Notes: generated from the letters alone by a model not told the origin. 64,000 nt of DNA from JBCFAY01 sp038562375 (GCA_038562375.1 JBCFAY010000005.1:1-64000), one strand, 5' to 3'. Counted from the stretch's first letter, positions 15,268-24,852 are shown. Numbers and translations: made by a program.

Positions 15268-15490
15268 GATCTGTTAATGCCTCTTTTTATGTAGTTTTCG
15301 GGAGCGAGAATCGGCTGTTATTGCATTTTTACTGCATCAGAGTTTTCAAGATCTTCCCCAACCTGCTTTATGGTTTTTGCACAGCAGGACGGATTGGAAA
15401 CAAAGGAAAACTATCGGGTTGCGGGATTGTAATCGAGATTTCGGCAGTTTAATTTCATGATAATAAAGCCTGCCGGGTGCAATTGCATAT
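15268..15490. other. Gap with possible decayed reading frame
   Basis: No intact gene. On the minus strand a short open stretch ends at 15318 and contains CCAKTIKQVGEDLENSDAVK without a start codon; it may be the tail of a lost gene, possibly of the element. I see no promoter of note. Confidence 0.35.
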
Positions 15491-15533
15491 AAGAGCCGCC
15501 GCACCGCCAAAAACAGCGGATACGGCGGCTCTT
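15491..15533 (-). terminator. Terminator of the BMP transporter operon
   Basis: An 11-bp stem of AAGAGCCGCCG (15491-15501) with 15523-15533 and a 21-base loop. On the minus strand it is followed by TATATGC. It lies 27 bases after the stop of the binding-protein gene. Confidence 0.75.
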
Positions 15534-15559
15534 TACCCGAGCTGGCGTTACATTTGTTT

Positions 15560-16750
15560 TTATTCTTGTCCGGGAATTGTTCCGATGACGTTATCGAGCA
15601 GCCACATTGTGCTCAGCAGTTGTTCGTTTGAAAATTCGCCGCTCTCAAGTTGGACGTTGCCCTTATTGTCCATGACGGGCGTTTCAAACACTTTGATCTC
15701 TCCACTCACGAGCTTTGCCTTTACCGCTTCCGCTTCTGTGAGGATGTCTGCAGGAATAATATCGGCGTTGAGTTCACTGGTTGAGGCTGCGCCTTCTGCT
15801 ATACCATAGAAGCGCGTCTCGTTGGTCCAGGTACCCGTCACGACGGAATTGATCTGTTCCAACAGTATCGGCGTCCAGTTCCACATGAAGGAGGCCAGCA
15901 TCGCTTTTGGCGCATAGTCGTACATATCTATGTGGTATCCGGTGGTATAACCGTCTTTCTCGGTTACTGCCTGCGCTACAGCATTGGTGGATCCTTGATA
16001 GCCAATGCAGGTGATGCCCTCGTCCAAGAGACTAAGCGCCGCTTCTTTTTCCTTGGCGGTGTCGCGCCAATGATTGGCCCAAAGAAGCTTGACCGTGGCG
16101 TTCGGGTTCGCATAGCGCGCGCCGGAAGCCCATGCGTCGATGCAGCTTATGACGGTGGGAACCGGAAAACCCGCGACAAAGCCCAGTTTGTCTGTCGGGG
16201 ACATCTTTGCACAAAGATATCCCAGTATAAAATCCGCTGCTTCGTGCCTGATGGAGAAGGATCCTAAATTTGGCGCGGTAACGCCCTCGAATTGATGGAA
16301 ATACACACCCTCGGTTCCCACGTACTGCGCGGCCACGGAGGTCGTCGCGTCCTTATAGCCCGCTGAGGTGCCGTAAATCATGTTGCACCCGTCGCTGATC
16401 AACAGGTTCATCGTGTTGATCGCATCGGACGCCTCGGAAATCCCCTCCATGTAAACGACCTGCTCGTCCGAAAGCTTGAGCTGCTCTTTGATCTGCTCAA
16501 AGGCATTGTAGAAGGATTGATTCCAGCCGCCGTCCTCCTTGGTAGCCGTCATAAGAACACCGATTTTGATGCCGCTGTAATCGATTGCGGAATCCGTTGG
16601 CGTGGGCGCCTCGGTGGCGGCGGCTTCGGTCGGGGCGGCCGGTTCCTGCGTTTTGTCGGGCTCCGTGGCGACCTGGGCGCAGCCTGAAAATGCGCCGCCA
16701 AGCATCGCAAGCACCAGCAAGAGGGCAAGAAATCGACTCGTCTTTTTCAT
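15560..16750 (-). CDS. BMP-family ABC transporter substrate-binding lipoprotein
   Basis: The 396-residue lipoprotein has a signal peptide with lipobox LGGAFSGC (lipid-anchored Cys24), a Thr/Ala/Pro-rich tether (about 28-55), and a periplasmic-binding fold of the BMP/PnrA family beginning IKIGVLMTATKEDGGWNQSF. BMP proteins bind nucleosides or related compounds outside the cell. It is the last gene of the operon ATPase-permease-permease-binding protein, which reverses the more usual order with the binding protein first. Several deaminase/amidohydrolase genes in the window would fit nucleobase uptake, but the ligand is not determined. Confidence 0.9.
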   Translation of the reverse strand: MKKTSRFLALLLVLAMLGGAFSGCAQVATEPDKTQEPAAPTEAAATEAPTPTDSAIDYSGIKIGVLMTATKEDGGWNQSFYNAFEQIKEQLKLSDEQVVYMEGISEASDAINTMNLLISDGCNMIYGTSAGYKDATTSVAAQYVGTEGVYFHQFEGVTAPNLGSFSIRHEAADFILGYLCAKMSPTDKLGFVAGFPVPTVISCIDAWASGARYANPNATVKLLWANHWRDTAKEKEAALSLLDEGITCIGYQGSTNAVAQAVTEKDGYTTGYHIDMYDYAPKAMLASFMWNWTPILLEQINSVVTGTWTNETRFYGIAEGAASTSELNADIIPADILTEAEAVKAKLVSGEIKVFETPVMDNKGNVQLESGEFSNEQLLSTMWLLDNVIGTIPGQE

Positions 16751-16815
16751 AAAGGTTCCTCCTCGTATTATTTTTTGTTATCCCACAGGTCTAGCCCTGC
16801 AAGCTCGTCATTGTG

Positions 16816-17745
16816 TCAGCGCGCTTCACGCTCGTAATATTTGCCCAGCGCCGCGGGAGCGGAAGCGCGCTTCGTCTGGAAGCTGCCGGTGGAAACAATC
16901 AACACCACGATGGTGCAAAAATAGGGAAGCATGCTCAAAAAGAAGGAAGGCACCTCGATGCCGTAGGATTGCATGCGGAAGCTCAGCACTTCGATGCCCG
17001 CGAACAGAAGCGATCCTAATACCGCCCGCACAGGATTCCATGCGGAGAAAATCACCAGCGCCACGGCAATCCATCCCTTGCCCGCTATCATGCCCTCCTG
17101 CCATATCGGCGTATATGCCAACGTTATGTATGCTCCTCCCAACGCCACAATCATGCAGCCGAACATCGTATACAAATACCGCATCAAGAAGATGTTTTTG
17201 CCCATCACATCCAGTGCGGACGGATTTTCTCCCAGTGCGCACAGCACCATACCCGGGCGTGTTTTATAAATATACAAGAATGCGGCAATCACTAGAAAAT
17301 ATAAAAAGTAAATCATCAGATCATGGCGAAAGAAGACCGCGCCCAGAACAGGGATCTCGCTCAAGCCTGGAATCGGCATTGGACCAAAGAAAGGTACGTT
17401 GGAAAAATCGCTGAGGGTCTTTCCGATAAAGCCGGATAGCCCCGCGCCAAACGTCACCAGGGACAGGCCGCAAACCGTTTGATTCGCTTGCAGCGTTACG
17501 GTCATCACCGCGTAGAACAGGCCGATTAAAAGCCCGATACCCAATACCGCAAGTACCGACAGAAACAGGGATCGCGTGTGGATGGCGGTAGAAAACCCGA
17601 TCACCGCCCCCATCAGCATCACACCCTCCAAGCCGAGGTTTCGCACGCCGCTGCGCTCGGTGAAAATTTCGCCCATCGTCGCGTAGGCCATCGGGGCCGC
17701 AACCCTCAGCGTAGAGAACAGGATCGAGGAAATGGTATCAATCAT
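16816..17745 (-). CDS. BMP-type ABC transporter permease (second subunit)
   Basis: A 309-residue membrane protein with eight or more helices. Conserved features of the BPD_transp_2 nucleoside/sugar permeases are the N-terminal TMGEIFTERSGVRNLGLEGV and the GENPSALDVMG cytoplasmic coupling segment. It resembles YufQ of the B. subtilis guanosine transporter. It overlaps the upstream permease by four bases, so translation is coupled. It forms the channel with the 17742-18848 protein. Confidence 0.9.
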   Translation of the reverse strand: MIDTISSILFSTLRVAAPMAYATMGEIFTERSGVRNLGLEGVMLMGAVIGFSTAIHTRSLFLSVLAVLGIGLLIGLFYAVMTVTLQANQTVCGLSLVTFGAGLSGFIGKTLSDFSNVPFFGPMPIPGLSEIPVLGAVFFRHDLMIYFLYFLVIAAFLYIYKTRPGMVLCALGENPSALDVMGKNIFLMRYLYTMFGCMIVALGGAYITLAYTPIWQEGMIAGKGWIAVALVIFSAWNPVRAVLGSLLFAGIEVLSFRMQSYGIEVPSFFLSMLPYFCTIVVLIVSTGSFQTKRASAPAALGKYYEREAR

Positions 17746-18848
17746 GCCGCCGTGCCCCCCTTGCTTTGCTCGCAGCTTGCGCGTACAAGCCTGATTCTAT
17801 TGCGCAAAAAGATTTCTCCGCCCAATACGAAAAACAGAATAGAACCCTGCAGCATACTGGAGAGCTGCGTCGGTACGCCGACAAGCTGCAGGTTCAAGCC
17901 GCCCTGCGCCAAACCGCCGAAGAGCAGCGAAACAAGAACGACTACCAATGGATTAAACTTGGACATATACGCGATCGTGATTCCCACGTAACCTGCGCCG
18001 TTTGCAATGTTCGACATCAGGCGCTCCGCAGCCCCCGCCGCCATTGTCACTCCGCCTACTCCCGCGATGCCGCCCGCGAACAGCATCACAAGAAACATAC
18101 TGCGCGAGATATTCATCCCCGCATATCTGGCTGCCCGGACACTCGCGCCCGCGACACGGATTCGATAACCGCCGGTAGTTCCACGAAAGTAGAGGAATAT
18201 CAATACAGCCGCGGCCAAGCCCAGGAAAATTCCAGTATGTACGCGGGTGCCGGAGAGCTTCGCAAACAGGGCGTAACCCGGAAAAACCGGCGAGAAGGGC
18301 ATATTCAAAGCGGTTTGATCGCGCCAGGGGCCGTAGACCAAAAATTGAATCCACAACAGCGCGATGTAATTGAGCATCAGCGTAATAATAGTTTCGTTGA
18401 CGCCCCAAAGCACCTTCGGCGCAACCCCCAGCATAGCCCAGATTGCACCGGCGAGGAAGCCTGCCAGAACCATCACGGGCAACGTAAGATTGGAAGGGAT
18501 CCAAGGGCAAAAAAGCGCTACGCCGGTTGCCGCGAAGGCACCCATCAAAAACTGGCCCTCGCCGCCGATGTTATTAAGGGACATTTTAAAGGAAACCGTT
18601 ACGCCCAGCCCGCATAACAGCAATGGGATCGCCTGCAGTATGCTCTCGGATATCGCGACCTTGGACCCGAACGCGCCTACAAAGAGTTTGGCATATGCCT
18701 TAAATGCATTGAAGCCCGATAGCTCCATAATCACACCGCACAAGGCCATCGCGAGAACAACACAAACCACCGGCGTTAAAATATTCCAATACCAAGGCAG
18801 TTTATCCCGTTTTTCAAAGATGATTCGAGATGCTTTACGATTCAACAC
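17742..18848 (-). CDS. BMP-type ABC transporter permease (first subunit)
   Basis: A 368-residue YufP-like permease with about ten helices, including NNIGGEGQFLMGAFAATGVA and the coupling segment RVAGASVRAARYAGMN. The start is taken as GTG at 18848 (VLNRKASRIIF) because an AGGGGG site lies just upstream within the end of the ATPase gene. TTG at 18845 is an alternative, and the open frame further upstream would overlap the ATPase by more. It overlaps its neighbours on both sides, which indicates one tightly coupled operon. Confidence 0.87.
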   Translation of the reverse strand: MLNRKASRIIFEKRDKLPWYWNILTPVVCVVLAMALCGVIMELSGFNAFKAYAKLFVGAFGSKVAISESILQAIPLLLCGLGVTVSFKMSLNNIGGEGQFLMGAFAATGVALFCPWIPSNLTLPVMVLAGFLAGAIWAMLGVAPKVLWGVNETIITLMLNYIALLWIQFLVYGPWRDQTALNMPFSPVFPGYALFAKLSGTRVHTGIFLGLAAAVLIFLYFRGTTGGYRIRVAGASVRAARYAGMNISRSMFLVMLFAGGIAGVGGVTMAAGAAERLMSNIANGAGYVGITIAYMSKFNPLVVVLVSLLFGGLAQGGLNLQLVGVPTQLSSMLQGSILFFVLGGEIFLRNRIRLVRASCEQSKGGTAA

Positions 18849-20385
18849 CCGGCACCCCCTTTTCCACACGCGCCTGTCCTCCGCCGATCCCCACCATCAG
18901 CTTCCCGATGCCTTCATAGGTAAAATCCGCGATATCAACCGTATCTACAATTCTACCCTCGAAGAGAACGCCGACCCTGTCCGAAAGCGCGTATAATTCC
19001 TCCAGATCCTCGGAAATCAACAAAATAGCAGTACCCTCTGCACGCTGTTTCAACAGAATCCTATGAATAGCCTCTGTTGCGCCGACATCTACCCCGTGCA
19101 CGGGATATGCGGCCACAATCACACGTGGGTTGCCGCTGATTTCCCTGGCTAAGAGCAGCTTTTGCAGATTGCCGCCAGACATAAGGCTGATCGGACGGAA
19201 TAAACCGGAGTTTTTTATTTCGTGACGGGTGACCATCTCCTGCGTGCCCGCAAGGATTTCTTTTTTGCGCAACATGCCGCGCCGGCTGTTTTTCGGGCTG
19301 CCGCAATCGCGCAAAATCGCATTGTCCATCATATTGAGCGAAGCTACCAGCCCCATTCCCATCCGATCCTCCGGGACAAACGCGACGCCTTTATCCAGAA
19401 TATACTTGGCAGAACGGTTGGTAACATCTTCATCATTCAACACGACCGAACCGCCCGCGGCTTTTTTCAGGCCCACGATGACCTCGCACAACTCACGCTG
19501 ACCGTTTCCGGCTACACCCGCAATGCCGAGAATTTCTCCCTTATATACGCAAAGGTTGATTCCGTTGAGCGCCATGGTGTTTTTGTCACCATAAGCATGA
19601 ACGCCATGAAGCGTTAATACGGGGGCGGGTTCCTCCGGTTTTGTTCTTTCATAGGTCACTCCCATTACATCGCGTCCCACCATCAAGCGAATCAGTTCCT
19701 GCTGGGAAGTTTCCTCGACACGCATGGTTCCGACGGATTTTCCGTTTCGGAGAACCGTGATGCGGTCGGCATAAGTCATCACTTCGAACAGCTTATGTGT
19801 AATGAAAAGAATGGATTTGCCCGCTTGGGCCATCTTTCGCAGCGTCTTGAACAGCGCCGCCGCCTCCTGCGGCGTCAGAACCGCCGTTGGTTCGTCCAAA
19901 ATCAAAAGCTCTGCGCCGCAAAATAAAAGCTTCACAATTTCTACCCTTTGCTGTTCCCCCACGGAAAGCTGCCATACCAACGCCTTCGGGTCCACAGAAA
20001 GATTGTATTCCTCCGAGCGCTCCCGTACGATGCGCTCCATCTCCCGTTCGCTGAGGAAAAATCTGCTCTTTCCAGACGCGAGATAAATGTTTTTTGCAAC
20101 GCTTAAAGTATCCACCAGCTTAAAATGCTGATGCACCATGCCGATGCCCAAATCCACCGCAGCTTTGGGACGATCGATACATACCTCTTTGCCGTTGAGA
20201 AAAATTGTACCCTCATTAGATGCATAAATGCCGGTCAGCACATTCATCAGCGTACTCTTCCCGGCGCCGTTTTCTCCGAGCAGCGCATGAATTTCTCCCG
20301 GATATAATGTTAAATCCACCTTGTTGTTTGCTATCACGCCGGGGAAGCGTTTGGTGATCGCTTTCATTTCCAGCACTGGCTGCAT
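18835..20385 (-). CDS. ABC transporter ATP-binding protein (two NBDs, BMP type)
   Basis: A 516-residue double-ATPase. NBD1 has Walker A GENGAGKST, signature LSVGEQQRVE and Walker B LLILDEPTAVL. NBD2 (from about 265) has the degenerate Walker A GVAGNGQRE, signature MSGGNLQKLLLAREI and the altered Walker B VIVAAYPVHGVDVGAT, a set typical of YufO/nucleoside and sugar importers in which the second site is weak. It energises the two permeases that follow. Strong AGGAGG precedes the ATG. A perfect LacI-type palindrome lies 49 bases upstream. Confidence 0.92.
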   Translation of the reverse strand: MQPVLEMKAITKRFPGVIANNKVDLTLYPGEIHALLGENGAGKSTLMNVLTGIYASNEGTIFLNGKEVCIDRPKAAVDLGIGMVHQHFKLVDTLSVAKNIYLASGKSRFFLSEREMERIVRERSEEYNLSVDPKALVWQLSVGEQQRVEIVKLLFCGAELLILDEPTAVLTPQEAAALFKTLRKMAQAGKSILFITHKLFEVMTYADRITVLRNGKSVGTMRVEETSQQELIRLMVGRDVMGVTYERTKPEEPAPVLTLHGVHAYGDKNTMALNGINLCVYKGEILGIAGVAGNGQRELCEVIVGLKKAAGGSVVLNDEDVTNRSAKYILDKGVAFVPEDRMGMGLVASLNMMDNAILRDCGSPKNSRRGMLRKKEILAGTQEMVTRHEIKNSGLFRPISLMSGGNLQKLLLAREISGNPRVIVAAYPVHGVDVGATEAIHRILLKQRAEGTAILLISEDLEELYALSDRVGVLFEGRIVDTVDIADFTYEGIGKLMVGIGGGQARVEKGVPGVES

Positions 20386-20433
20386 GCCGTTTCCTCCTGA
20401 TCAATGTTCTATGCAACATACGGTGCTTTTCCG

Positions 20434-20453
20434 TTATGCAAACGTTTGCATAA
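20434..20453. promoter_or_regulatory. LacI-family operator palindrome
   Basis: A perfect 20-base palindrome, TTATGCAAACGTTTGCATAA, in the leader of the BMP transporter operon. The TGCAAACGTTTGCA core is the classic LacI/GalR-type operator form with a central CG (CcpA or a dedicated repressor). No LacI gene is inside the window. Confidence 0.8.
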
Positions 20454-20588
20454 AAGCGCGTGGCCTACGCTGCACATCGAAAAATGCGGCGCCGTCGGGG
20501 AAGGATGGAGCGAAAAGCTTAGCGAATTGGATACAGGTTTTCGTGTCTGTTTTGGGGTTACATATGCCACACACCGCAAAGGATTCGA

Positions 20589-21224
20589 TCAATCAAACGC
20601 CGGGTTGTCCTTGAGGGCCTTTGCCAGCTTTGCAACCTTTTCGCCGATACGGCGGCAGTGCTTCATTCCCTCTTCATCCTGCTTGGCGCCTTCCTCACCC
20701 GGAGAATACAGAGCATTCCAGACGCAAGCGCCTGAATAAACACACAGCGCGCCGTTCGCGGGCGTGATGCCATGGGTGCTGAAAAAACCATAAAGCTGAT
20801 TGACGACGTTTTCTTGTCCCCCGTTGCGCGTGCCGCCCACGGCGATTGCGCCGCCTACTTGCCGCACGAAATAGTCCGGTTCTTTGAGTAACTTATAATA
20901 GGTTCCCCGATAACGGGATAAGAACGCGCTCATCTGCGGCGTAATGCCCATACCGTAAACCGGTGAGCCGAGAATAATACCGTCCGCTTCATGTAACTTC
21001 TTTAAAACGTTCGTCACACCGTCTTTCCAAAGCACGCAAATCAAGGACTCCTCTCGGAGACATTTGTCGCAATGAATACAGGGCTTAATCTCCAAACCTT
21101 GCAGTATGATCAGCTCGGTTTCCACATCCCCAATGCCCTTTGCCGCACTGAGCGCTTCCTTGACGGAATAGGTAGTAGAACTGTTTTTTCTGGGACTTCC
21201 GCTAACGCCGATGATTTTGACCAT
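20589..21224 (-). CDS. Iron-sulfur flavoprotein (flavodoxin family)
   Basis: The 211-residue NADPH-dependent-FMN-reductase-like protein begins VKIIGVSGSPRKNSST (FMN phosphate loop). It carries CIHCDKCLREESLIC, a Cx2Cx2Cx7C motif as in archaeal/clostridial iron-sulfur flavoproteins that bind a [4Fe-4S] cluster next to FMN. Further FMN contacts are GSPVYGMGITPQM and GGTRNGGQE. It probably shuttles electrons between ferredoxin and a small acceptor. AGGAGG precedes ATG 21224. It is divergent from a second copy at 21524. Confidence 0.86.
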   Translation of the reverse strand: MVKIIGVSGSPRKNSSTTYSVKEALSAAKGIGDVETELIILQGLEIKPCIHCDKCLREESLICVLWKDGVTNVLKKLHEADGIILGSPVYGMGITPQMSAFLSRYRGTYYKLLKEPDYFVRQVGGAIAVGGTRNGGQENVVNQLYGFFSTHGITPANGALCVYSGACVWNALYSPGEEGAKQDEEGMKHCRRIGEKVAKLAKALKDNPAFD

Positions 21225-21523
21225 ACAAGTTCCTCCTGTAAACTCATTTGAAGGTTGAAGGGTATTTAAATCGGGACCTACAATATGCTTTTGGTTCTTT
21301 TTGAAAACAATCAAGCTAATAATATTATATTAAGCGTATAACATTATATATTGATATGACATGTTATATGATGTATTATAATACTAACACCGACAGGTTT
21401 CAATACCCACGCTTCAAAAAAATTCTGTGGATGCTCTCGAAAATGAAGAACGAACAATGAAAATGCATGCCGAATACGGCATGTAGCTAAAGGAATGGAA
21501 ATCCCAATGTTCGGAGGATTCTC
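21225..21523. promoter_or_regulatory. AT-rich divergent promoter region
   Basis: The stretch around 21310-21390 is far more AT-rich than its surroundings and contains interrupted palindromes built from ATAACATTATAT, GACATGTTATATG and TATTATAATA. It separates two divergent flavoprotein genes. It is a good candidate for the binding site of the GntR protein encoded at 24091. Confidence 0.55.
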
Positions 21524-22141
21524 ATGATCAAGATACTCGGCATTTCAGGCAGTCCCCGTCGCGAGGCGACCGAATATGCAGTGCAGGCGGCGCTTGCGGC
21601 CGCCAAAGCGTTCGATGACCGGATAGAGACGCAGTACATCTCCTTCAAAGGGAAAAAAATTTTGCCCTGTTGCCATTGTAACGCGTGCGTACGTAAAAAA
21701 GACGGCCGTTGCGTGTTGCATGACGATCTTGACGATGTTTTACAGAGCTTTTTGGAAGCGGACGGCTATCTCATCGGTTCGCCGGTCTATACGTATTGCC
21801 CTACCCCTCAAATCATCGCGATGTTTAACCGTATGAGGCCTTGGCGGATGTGCTTCCCCAGCGACCTGATGATCGGCAGGGTCGGTGGTGCGATTGCCGT
21901 GGGAGCCACCCGAAACGGCGGACAGGAGATCACCATCCAGATCATCCATAATATGCTGCTGGCACGGGAAATTCTGGTGGTTGGCGGCTCCTCGGGCTAT
22001 TATACCGGTGGAACGATTTGGAATCAAAACAAGGATGCACAGGGAGCGGCAGAGGATGAAATCGGTCTGCCCTCCGTGGAGGACATCGGCAGGCGGGTCG
22101 CAAGATACGCGCTGATGTTGCGGGATAGCAGTGGAAAATGA
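21524..22141 (+). CDS. Iron-sulfur flavoprotein (flavodoxin family)
   Basis: A 205-residue paralogue of the divergent 20589 gene: IKILGISGSPRREATE at the start, CCHCNACVRKKDGRC (Cx2Cx2Cx7C) for a [4Fe-4S] cluster, then GSPVYTYCPTPQI and GATRNGGQE for FMN. It overlaps the aldehyde ferredoxin oxidoreductase gene by four bases, so it is the likely redox partner made together with that enzyme. CGGAGG precedes the start. The cytoplasmic location is inferred from the absence of signals. Confidence 0.87.
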   Translation: MIKILGISGSPRREATEYAVQAALAAAKAFDDRIETQYISFKGKKILPCCHCNACVRKKDGRCVLHDDLDDVLQSFLEADGYLIGSPVYTYCPTPQIIAMFNRMRPWRMCFPSDLMIGRVGGAIAVGATRNGGQEITIQIIHNMLLAREILVVGGSSGYYTGGTIWNQNKDAQGAAEDEIGLPSVEDIGRRVARYALMLRDSSGK

Positions 22142-24078
22142 AAGGACTGCTTATGCAGACGTTCCGGATTTTACAGATCGATCTTAGAACGAAGACATGG
22201 GCAAAAACACAGATCCCGGCGGGAGTATTACAGCATTACCCCGGCGGGCGCGGCTTGGGCGCATGGCTCTTGTATGAAATGGTTCCGCCGGAGACGGATG
22301 CGCTCGCGCCGGAAAACTGCTTGGTTTTTACGCCGGGACTTTTGACGGGTACAAGCTTCCCTTCTTCTGCGCAATGGAGCGTCACGGCGAAATCGCCCTT
22401 GACCGAAGGCTATGGGGGCGCGTTTCTATGGGGAGATTTCGGCCGTCGACTGAAAGCCCTGGGCTATCTTGCGCTTATTGTAACAGGAAAGGCTGCGCAG
22501 CCGACAGTACTTTCTCTGATGCCGAACAGGGTCGATTTTTTGTCCGCTGATTCTCTTTGGGGCCTGGATACCAGACAGACAACCCAAACGCTATCACGGA
22601 AGGGTGCTTGCAGCGTGGCCTGTATCGGCCCCGCGGGCGAAAGCCTCTCCCATCTTGCCTGCATCATTGTCGACCGATACCAAATGGGCATTCGGACGGG
22701 CATGGGCGCGGTCATGGGCAGCAAGCTCGTCAAGGCGATCGTCCTGCCGGATATACAAGGTACGCTTGAGGAGCCGCCGGCATTCCGGAACCTCACGCAA
22801 AAACTGACGCTGCAAGTCGGGAGACATCCCGCTTCCGTAAGGCTACAGCAGCAGGGGAAACCAATGTTGATCCGCAGCAAAAACGATACCGGGGAGTTCG
22901 CATCCTTCAACCACCAACGCTGCGATTTTGATGAAGCTATCGATGCATTGGATGGCGAAGCGTTCAAACGCTATGTCGTAGGTCGCCGTCATTGCCATGC
23001 CTGCCCCATCGGATGTATCCGTGAAACCAAGTGCAGAGATATCGAAACGGAAGGGCCGGAGCTGGAGCCCATTTGGGCGCTTGGACCCCGGATCGGGAAC
23101 GGCGACTTAAAATATCTTATCGCCTTATATGAACGCTGCCTCGCACAGGGCTTGGATCCCATCGCATTCGGCGGCGTCGCTGCGTTTGCAATGGAATGTT
23201 GCCAAAGAAGCCTGCTGCCTCCAGATTCTGTCCGCTGGGGAAATCAAGCGGATCTGGACGCGTTATTTGAGCAGCTCCTTCAAAATCAGGGGTTGGGCGG
23301 GCAGCTGCGCAATGGAACAAAGGCGTATTGCGCGGCGTATCCCGCCACGATGCCTTATGCCATGCAAATTAAGGGTGTTGAAATGTCGGGTCAGGAGCCA
23401 CGGCAGGCTAAGGCGTTCGGGCTCGCGCTTGCTGTGTCCAACTGGGGCGGCGATTGGGGCTACGGCCTTCCGACGCTTGATATTTCCAATAATGTTGAGG
23501 TTACGCGTACTTATTTTCCGGATTGTTATGAAAAAATACTGGATGTGCATGCTGAGGACTGCAAGGGGCGGCTGGTCAAGTTCACGGAAGAGTACAATGC
23601 GATTTGCGATACGCTGGGCATATGTAAATTTGCCTGCGCAGAAACCTACGCGCTGACGCCTGAGGATGTGGCGGCGGGGTTAAGCGCTTTTCTCGGGACT
23701 TCGATCGACGCGGTGGAATTGCTGCTGATGGGAGAGCGGATCGTGAACCTGGAGCGGCTCTATCAACTGCGCTGCGGCTATACGCAGGAGGATGATTGCT
23801 TGCCCAGGCGTTTTTTAGAGGAACCGATCACGGTGCATGTTTGTTCCGGCAGCCGGTTGGAAGGCTTGACCCGAACTGCGCAAACGCGTACGCTTTTAAG
23901 CGATTTGACGCACATGAAACAAGAATACTACGCCTTGCGGGAATGGCCGGAGGGCAGGCCCAGCATAGCGATGCTTGAACGTTTGGGGCTGAATTTCTTG
24001 ACAAATAATGGGGATTTGAATATTGTAAAAACCAAGGCAGGTCAAGGTAAATGGTTACAACCGCCATCAAAGGAGTGA
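22138..24078 (+). CDS. aor: Aldehyde:ferredoxin oxidoreductase (tungstopterin enzyme)
   Basis: A 646-residue AOR-family protein that would oxidise aldehydes to acids with ferredoxin, or the reverse, using a bis-tungstopterin and one [4Fe-4S] cluster. It shows the N-terminal pterin domain (GGRGLGAWLLYEM, PGLLTGTSFPSSAQ), the cluster motif CHACPIGC at about 287-294, and a late Cys in LGICKFACAE at about 494, matching the four-Cys spacing of characterised AORs. ATG at 22138 overlaps the flavoprotein gene; ATG at 22153, after AAAGGA, is an equally good start. A GntR regulator follows after 12 bases. Confidence 0.92.
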   Translation: MKGLLMQTFRILQIDLRTKTWAKTQIPAGVLQHYPGGRGLGAWLLYEMVPPETDALAPENCLVFTPGLLTGTSFPSSAQWSVTAKSPLTEGYGGAFLWGDFGRRLKALGYLALIVTGKAAQPTVLSLMPNRVDFLSADSLWGLDTRQTTQTLSRKGACSVACIGPAGESLSHLACIIVDRYQMGIRTGMGAVMGSKLVKAIVLPDIQGTLEEPPAFRNLTQKLTLQVGRHPASVRLQQQGKPMLIRSKNDTGEFASFNHQRCDFDEAIDALDGEAFKRYVVGRRHCHACPIGCIRETKCRDIETEGPELEPIWALGPRIGNGDLKYLIALYERCLAQGLDPIAFGGVAAFAMECCQRSLLPPDSVRWGNQADLDALFEQLLQNQGLGGQLRNGTKAYCAAYPATMPYAMQIKGVEMSGQEPRQAKAFGLALAVSNWGGDWGYGLPTLDISNNVEVTRTYFPDCYEKILDVHAEDCKGRLVKFTEEYNAICDTLGICKFACAETYALTPEDVAAGLSAFLGTSIDAVELLLMGERIVNLERLYQLRCGYTQEDDCLPRRFLEEPITVHVCSGSRLEGLTRTAQTRTLLSDLTHMKQEYYALREWPEGRPSIAMLERLGLNFLTNNGDLNIVKTKAGQGKWLQPPSKE

Positions 24079-24090
24079 AATAGGAGCAGC

Positions 24091-24852
24091 ATGGTCAGAA
24101 AGAAATCATCCGTAGCAATGTATGAGCAAATCGCGCAGGTGTTTCGTGACAAAATTCGCTCCAAGGCCGTGGCACCGGGGGACTGTATCGGCAGCCACAC
24201 GGAGCTTGCCGATCAATTTAGTGTGAGCATCATAACCGTTCGCAAAGCGGTGGAGCTGTTGGTCGACGAAGGGCTTTTGGAAACGCGGCAAGGAAAAGGA
24301 ACTTTTGTAAAGATTCGTCAGGTCCAGGACGGTTATAATCGACTGACGGACTTCATGACGGTCGCCGCCAAAAAGCAGATGCAGGGAAAGATTATCATCC
24401 GATCCATGGAGTTTATCCCCACCCCTGCTTTTTTTCCTAAACCCATAGCGGATATCTTTGGGGATATTTGCCTGCTCGTAGAACGCATGTATGAGATAGA
24501 CGGCAACTATGTCGGATATGTCAAGATGTACCTGCGATACGAATACGGTAAGGAACTCACCCGGGATGAGCTTGAAACCTATACCGGCTATTACTTGTTC
24601 GAACATAAGCTGGGGATTAAGCTGGGCAAGGGCATCCAAACCATTTATGCCGGTGTCGCGGATGAGGAATTGTCCAAGATCATGGGAATCTCGGAGGGAA
24701 CAGCGCTATTCATCTTTGATCGGGAATCCTACGCCGCAGATGGAACGCTGTTGGCGTACAGTGTTTCATACTACAAACATTCCATCTACTCATTTAAGAT
24801 TGAGTTGGATTTGGTATCGGATCTGGATGGTTGCCAGAAGATCGGTAACTAA
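24091..24852 (+). CDS. GntR/HutC-family transcriptional regulator
   Basis: The 253-residue product has an N-terminal winged helix (about 10-72) with the GntR pattern LADQFSVSIITVRKAVELLV and RQGKGTF. A C-terminal UTRA-like ligand domain (about 90-245) ends in the segment with FDRESYAADGTLLAYS. It is the last gene of the flavoprotein-AOR operon (TAGGAG before the ATG) and presumably controls it through the AT-rich divergent region at 21225-21523. The ligand is unknown. Confidence 0.88.
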   Translation: MVRKKSSVAMYEQIAQVFRDKIRSKAVAPGDCIGSHTELADQFSVSIITVRKAVELLVDEGLLETRQGKGTFVKIRQVQDGYNRLTDFMTVAAKKQMQGKIIIRSMEFIPTPAFFPKPIADIFGDICLLVERMYEIDGNYVGYVKMYLRYEYGKELTRDELETYTGYYLFEHKLGIKLGKGIQTIYAGVADEELSKIMGISEGTALFIFDRESYAADGTLLAYSVSYYKHSIYSFKIELDLVSDLDGCQKIGN

